Of a DNA stretch of 64,000 nucleotides, positions 58,996 to 64,000 are shown in pieces. A program made the position numbers and the translations under genes. The DNA is taken from positions 32,774,401-32,838,400 of the forward strand of contig NC_087067.1 in NCBI RefSeq assembly GCF_963678635.1, given 5' to 3'. Origin of the DNA: Symsagittifera roscoffensis (lineage: Eukaryota > Xenacoelomorpha > Acoela > Convolutidae). The notes below the pieces were generated by a model. It had not been told where the DNA came from, did not search any database, and saw only the letters and a list, made by a program, of their open reading frames with translations. Every line of letters begins with the position of its first letter. Position 1 is the first letter of the stretch.

Positions 58996-59138
58996 CTAAC
59001 TTTTAAGTTAGTGCAATTTTTTTCTTGCATTTTTCATAAAATGGGGTGCTCTCTGCTGTCGCAGAGTGCATTCAAAGAAACTTATCAAATAGATTTGAAA
59101 ACTTACCTACTTAATAAGTTTATCACAACAATTAGGCT
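58996..59138 (-). ncRNA. candidate SL RNA, unit 35
   Basis: Type B consensus copy. Confidence 0.68.
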
Positions 59139-59789
59139 AAAAGCATCTATGAGTATCCTGGCTGGTATTCGACCATATGCCACTAACGTTGAGTGAGCGG
59201 CTATCATGCCATAGATGGTCATCTAAGACACCCTGTACACGCTCCGTAGGTTTTGACCAGCCGATTTGGCCATAAAACTCATTGGGCCAAAAAAATTCTC
59301 AAAATTGTCAATTTTTCAAATTTTGTTTGAATTGCATAAATTATAACGTGAGCGTGCAAAATTTTACATGGTATAAGAGCATATTTCTACTCTCGCGCGA
59401 GGGCGAGTGTTTTAAAAGTAATGTACATAGTTATATGCTAGTCAGGATTAAAATGGAAGCGGAATTACTCAAATGCCTAAGGCAGAACCGCAGATTCTGT
59501 CTTTGTCCACATCGTTAAGCCCATGTCGTATGTAACGGCACAAACGCAGATGGTTATAATGTAGTCTACTGTACTCTTACGATAGATTTACTAGCCAGCA
59601 GGGGAGTTTTGTTAGGGCGAAGTGTCGTTATGGCTACCTCTTTTCAACTTTCCCCCTTGACCTTTCATAAGTTGGTCCGGGAGCAACCCAGCTCTCAACC
59701 CAGTCGGATAAATATAAATTTTTATGATGCGAGCTGTTTTTTCATTGTTGTGTTCAAGGCATGTACCAAAATTAGGAAAAGGTTTATTT

Positions 59790-59976
59790 ATCGCTTCTCG
59801 GCCTTTTGGCTAAGATCATGTGTAGTATCTGTTCTTGTCAGCTTAATATCTGGCATGCTGGGCTTAGCCTGGCACCAATATTAAACTGATTATTACTTCC
59901 CGAGTTAACACCGAAGCTTGCTTCAGTTGACTCACGGATTGTCCCGGTCTGACACTACCATCGGGAGCAGTCCACC
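59790..59976 (+). ncRNA. U2: U2 snRNA variant (Sm site GATTATTAC), unit 36
   Basis: Shares GATTATTAC and GGGCTTAGCC with unit 32. One G-to-T lies 4 bp upstream of the start. Confidence 0.9.
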
Positions 59977-60433
59977 TGAAAATTCTGAACCTGCAAATTA
60001 TCTTAATAGAGTGAAGATTAGTATGAAGAGTCTAATTGAGCCTGGTGAATTGCGCGAACGGCCATAACTTGCCCAAAAAAATTAAGACTTCCAAATTTTT
60101 CTATTTCTATCGTAAGACCATCGTCAAATCTTGGGGGACTGAGAAAATGAACCAATTTGGTCGAACCAGTTCAAAGTTATGAGTTCTTGAAAGCTCGGTG
60201 ATGCCAAAAAGTTAAGCCTAATCGAGCGTGGTGCAAAAAACGAAAATTTCAAAATTTTTGTTCTTTTCTGTCTAAATTTTATTTTTTCAATATCGTATCA
60301 CAGTTTTGGACTCAGAACAATTCCAACGAGCCCAAAACGACTTCTTTAGCTTCAGTGTTCGTGGAGTAATCATCAGTTGAAATTTTGGGGGGAGCTGAAA
60401 TTCGGCCATTTTGGAAGAAAATCGACCTAAAAC

Positions 60434-60576
60434 CTAACTTTTAAGTTAGTGCAATTTTTTTCTTGCATTTTTCATAAAATGGGGTGCTCTCTGCTGTCGC
60501 AGAGTGCATTCAAAGAAACTTATCAAATAGATTTGAAAACTTACCTACTTAATAAGTTTATCACAACAATTAGGCT
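60434..60576 (-). ncRNA. candidate SL RNA, unit 36
   Basis: Type B consensus copy. Confidence 0.68.
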
Positions 60577-61227
60577 AAAAGCATCTATCAGTATCCTGGC
60601 TGGTATTCGACCATATGCCACTAACGTTGAGTGAGCGGCTATCATGCCATAGATGGTCATCTAAGACACCCTGTACACGCTCTGTAGGTTTTGACCAGCC
60701 GATTTGGCCATAAAACTCATTGGGCCAAAAAAATTCTGAAAATTGTCAATTTTTCAAATTTTGTTTGAATTGCATAAATTATAACGTGAGCGTGCAAAAT
60801 TTTACATGGTATAAGAGCATATTTCTACTCTCGCGCGAGGGCGAGTGTTTTAAAAGTAATGTACATAGTTATATGCTAGTCAGGATATAAATGGAAGCGG
60901 AATTACTCAAATGCCTAAGGCAGAACCGCAGATTCTGTCTTTGTCCACATCGTTAAGCCCATGTCGTATGTAACGGCACAAACGCAGATGGTTATAATGT
61001 AGTCTACTGTACTCTTACGATAGATTTACTAGCCAGCAGGGGAGTTTTGTTAGGGCGAAGTGTCGTTATGGCTACCTCTTTTCAACTTTCCCCCTTGACC
61101 TTTCATAAGTTGGTCCGGGAGCAACCCAGCTCTCAACCCAGTCGGATAAATATAAATTTTTATGATGCGAGCTGTTTTTTCATTGTTGTGTTCAAGGCAT
61201 GTACCAAAATTAGGAAAAGGTTTAGTT

Positions 61228-61414
61228 ATCGCTTCTCGGCCTTTTGGCTAAGATCATGTGTAGTATCTGTTCTTGTCAGCTTAATATCTGGCATGCTGGG
61301 CATAGCCTGGCACCAATATTAAACTGATTTTTACTTCCCGAGTTAACACCGAAGCTTGCTTCAGTTGACTCACGGATTGTCTCGGTCTTACACTACCATC
61401 GGGAGCAGTCCACC
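61228..61414 (+). ncRNA. U2: U2 snRNA, unit 37
   Basis: Stem IV has TCTCG instead of TCCCG, a G-C to G-U change, so pairing is kept. Confidence 0.96.
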
Positions 61415-61874
61415 TGAAAATTCTGAACCTGCAAATTATCTTAATAGAGTGAAGATGTCAGTATGAAGAGTCTAATTGAGCCTGGTGAATTGCGCGAACG
61501 GCCATAACTTGCCCAAAAAACTTAAGACTTCCAAATTTTTTCTATTTCTATCGTAAGACCATCGTCAAATCTTGGGGGACTGAGAAAATGAACCAATTTG
61601 GTCGAACCAGTTCAAAGTTATGAGTTCTTGAAAGCTCGGTGATGCCAAAAAGTTAAGCCTAATCGAGCGTGGTGAAAAAAACGAAAATTTCAAAATTTTT
61701 GTTCTTTTCTGTCTAAATTTTATTTTTTCAATATCGTATCACAATTTTGGACTCAGAACAATTCCAACGAGCCCAAAACGACTTCTTTAGCTTCAGTGTT
61801 CGTGGAGTAATCATCAGTTGAAATTTTGGGGGGAGCTGAAATTCGGCCATTTTGGAAGAAAATCGACCTAAAAC

Positions 61875-62017
61875 CTAACTTTTAAGTTAGTGCAATTTTT
61901 TTCTTGCATTTTTCATAAAATGGGGTGCTCTCTGCTGTCGCAGAGTGCATTCAAAGAAACTTATCAAATAGATTTGAAAACTTACCTACTTAATAAGTTT
62001 ATCACAACAATTAGGCT
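61875..62017 (-). ncRNA. candidate SL RNA, unit 37
   Basis: Type B consensus copy. Confidence 0.68.
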
Positions 62018-62668
62018 AAAAGCATCTATCAGTATCCTGGCTGGTATTCGACCATATGCCACTAACGTTGAGTGAGCGGCTATCATGCCATAGATGGTCA
62101 TCTAAGACACCCTGTACACGCTCCGTAGGTTTTGACCAGCCGATTTGGCCATAAAACTCATTGGGCCAAAAAAATTCTCAAAATTGTCAATTTTTCAAAT
62201 TTTGTTTGAATTGCATAAATTATAAGGTGAGCGTGCAAAATTTTACATGGTATAAGAGCATATTTTTACTCTCGCGCGAGGGCGAGTGTTTTAAAAGTAA
62301 TGTACATAGTTATATGCTAGTCAGGATATAAATGGAAGCGGAATTACTCAAATGCCTAAGGCAGAACCGCAGATTCTGTCTTTGTCCACATCGTTAAGCC
62401 CATGTCGTATGTAACGGCACAAACGCAGATGGTTATAATGTAGTCTACTGTACTCTTACGATAGATTTACTAGCCAGCAGGGGATCTTTGTTAGGGCGAA
62501 GTGTCGTTATGGCTACCTCTTTTCAACTTTCCCCCTTGACCTTTCATAAGTTGGTCCGGGAGCAACCCAGCTCTCAACCCAGTCGGATAAATATAAATTT
62601 TTATGATGCGAGCTGTTTTTTCATTGTTGTGTTCAAGGCATGTACCAAAATTAGGAAAAGGTTTAGTT

Positions 62669-62855
62669 ATCGCTTCTCGGCCTTTTGGCTAAGATCATGT
62701 GTAGTATCTGTTCTTGTCAGCTTAATATCTGGCATGCTGGGCATAGCCTGGCACCAATATTAAACTGTTTTTTACTTCCCGAGTTAACACCGAAGCTTGC
62801 TTCAGTTGACTCACGGATTGTCCCGGTCTTACACTACCATCGGGAGCAGTCCACC
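62669..62855 (+). ncRNA. U2: U2 snRNA variant (Sm site GTTTTTTAC), unit 38
   Basis: The A that precedes the Sm U-run is changed to T. The rest is consensus. Confidence 0.93.
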
Positions 62856-63314
62856 TGAAAATTCTGAACCTGCAAATTATCTTAATAGAGTGAAGATGTC
62901 AGTATGAAGAGTCTAATTGAGCCTGGTGAATTGCGCGAACGGCCATAACTTGCCCAAAAAACTTAAGACTTCCAAATTTTTCTATTTCTATCGTAAGACC
63001 ATCGTCAAATCTTGGGGGACTGAGAAAATGAACCAATTTGGTCGAACCAGTTCAAAGTTATGAGTTCTTGAAAGCTCGGTGATGCCAAAAAGTTAAGCCT
63101 AATCGAGCGTGGTGCAAAAAACGAAAATTTCAAAATTTTTGTTCTTTTCTGTCTAAATTTTATTTTTTCAATATCGTATCACAATTTTGGACTCAGAAAA
63201 ATTCCAACGAGCCCAAAACGACTTCTTTAGCTTCAGTGTTCGTGGAGTAATCATCAGTTGAAATTTTGGGGGGAGCTGAAATTCGGCCATTTTGGAAGAA
63301 AATCGACCTAAAAC

Positions 63315-63457
63315 CTAACTTTTAACTTAGTGCAATTTTTTTCTTGCATTTTTCATAAAATGGGGTGCTCTCTGCTGTCGCAGAGTGCATTCAAAGAAAC
63401 TTATCAAATAGATTTGAAAACTTACCTACTTAATAAGTTTATCACAACAATTAGGCT
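63315..63457 (-). ncRNA. candidate SL RNA, unit 38
   Basis: Type B copy; the last hairpin has a mismatch (TTAACTTAG on +), as in unit 19. Confidence 0.66.
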
Positions 63458-64000
63458 AAAAGCATCTATCAGTATCCTGGCTGGTATTCGACCATATGCC
63501 ACTAACGTTGAGTGAGCGGCTATCATGCCATAGATGGTCATCTAAGACACCCTGTACACGCTCCGTAGGTTTTGACCAGCCGATTTGGCCATAAAACTCA
63601 TTGGGCCAAAAAAATTCTCAAAATTGTCAATTTTTCAAATTTTGTTTGAATTGCATAAATTATAACGTGAGCGTGCAAAATTTTACATGGTATAAGAGCA
63701 TATTTCTACTCTCGCGCGAGGGCGAGTGTTTTAAAAGTAATGTACATAGTTATATGCTAGTCAGGATATAAATGGAAGCGGAATTACTCAAATGCCTAAG
63801 GCAGAACCGCAGATTCTGTCTTTGTCCACATCGTTAAGCCCATGTCGTATGTAACGGCACAAACGCAGATGGTTATAATGTAGTCTACTGTACTCTTACG
63901 ATAGATTTACTAGCCAGCAGGGGAGTTTAGTTAGGGCGAAGTGTCGTTATGGCTACCTCTTTTCAACTTTTGACCTTTCATAAGTTGGTCCGGGAGCAAC

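Larger units (their letters stand above)
23758..64000. repeat. U2/SL tandem array, block 3 (27 U2 loci)
   Basis: Mostly type B units of 1,439-1,441 bp. Type A markers reappear at about 29.6-33.4 kb and 46.3 kb, so the block is a mosaic. Local unit length variants are a 1,875-bp composite pair, a 1,421-bp unit (19-bp deletion near 47161) and three 1,426-bp units. Between genes there is only array spacer. The last unit is cut by the window end before its U2 gene and has a 6-bp deletion in the CCCCC run near 63970. Confidence 0.96.

Noticed and set aside
1-64000. CRISPR-like or satellite-only interpretation of the regular repeats
   Set aside because: The unit is 1.44 kb and contains a clear U2 gene. 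There are no short repeats with unique spacers.

Overview
The window is almost entirely a tandem array of a repeat unit of about 1,440 bp from an animal-like eukaryotic genome. Each unit carries a U2 spliceosomal snRNA gene on the + strand. I infer that each also carries a spliced-leader (SL) RNA gene on the - strand, convergent with U2. I count 38 U2 loci (three of them clear pseudogenes), two U2 3' fragments, 36 structurally complete SL-RNA-like loci, two SL loci interrupted by retrotransposons and several SL fragments. The recurring reading frames of 61, 65, 78-88 and 91 codons across these units are by-products of conserved RNA and spacer sequence and are not annotated as proteins. The species cannot be named from the sequence. 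An SL RNA together with an L1/Tx1-type retrotransposon would suggest an invertebrate metazoan.

Layout. Positions 1-8547 hold six units of sequence type A. Positions 8548-11428 hold a 5'-truncated non-LTR retrotransposon on the - strand. Positions 11429-18186 hold five mostly type B units; the first three U2 copies have an altered branch-site recognition sequence. Positions 18187-23757 hold a second, much longer copy of the same retrotransposon on the - strand, bounded by an 18-bp target-site duplication. Positions 23758-64000 hold 27 further U2 loci, including a duplicated 1,875-bp composite unit (about 29.6-33.3 kb), an alternating two-unit block (about 38-44 kb) and a run of 1,426-bp units (about 48-52 kb). 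The window ends inside a unit, upstream of its U2 gene.

The retrotransposon has ORF1 (RRM-like fold, CCHC-like zinc motif, basic tail) and ORF2 (APE endonuclease, L1-group reverse transcriptase with YADD, C-terminal zinc motif). Both copies have the same 3' junction, inside the inferred SL exon and in the same orientation as the SL RNA, which suggests a site-specific element that uses SL RNA genes as its home. Both ORF2 copies are broken. In the long copy, two decayed tandem duplicates of the endonuclease region lie between ORF1 and ORF2.

How the parts fit: U2 is needed for cis-splicing and for SL trans-splicing, so the unit would supply two partners of one process. The multicopy array provides a target in which a site-specific retroelement can persist with little cost.
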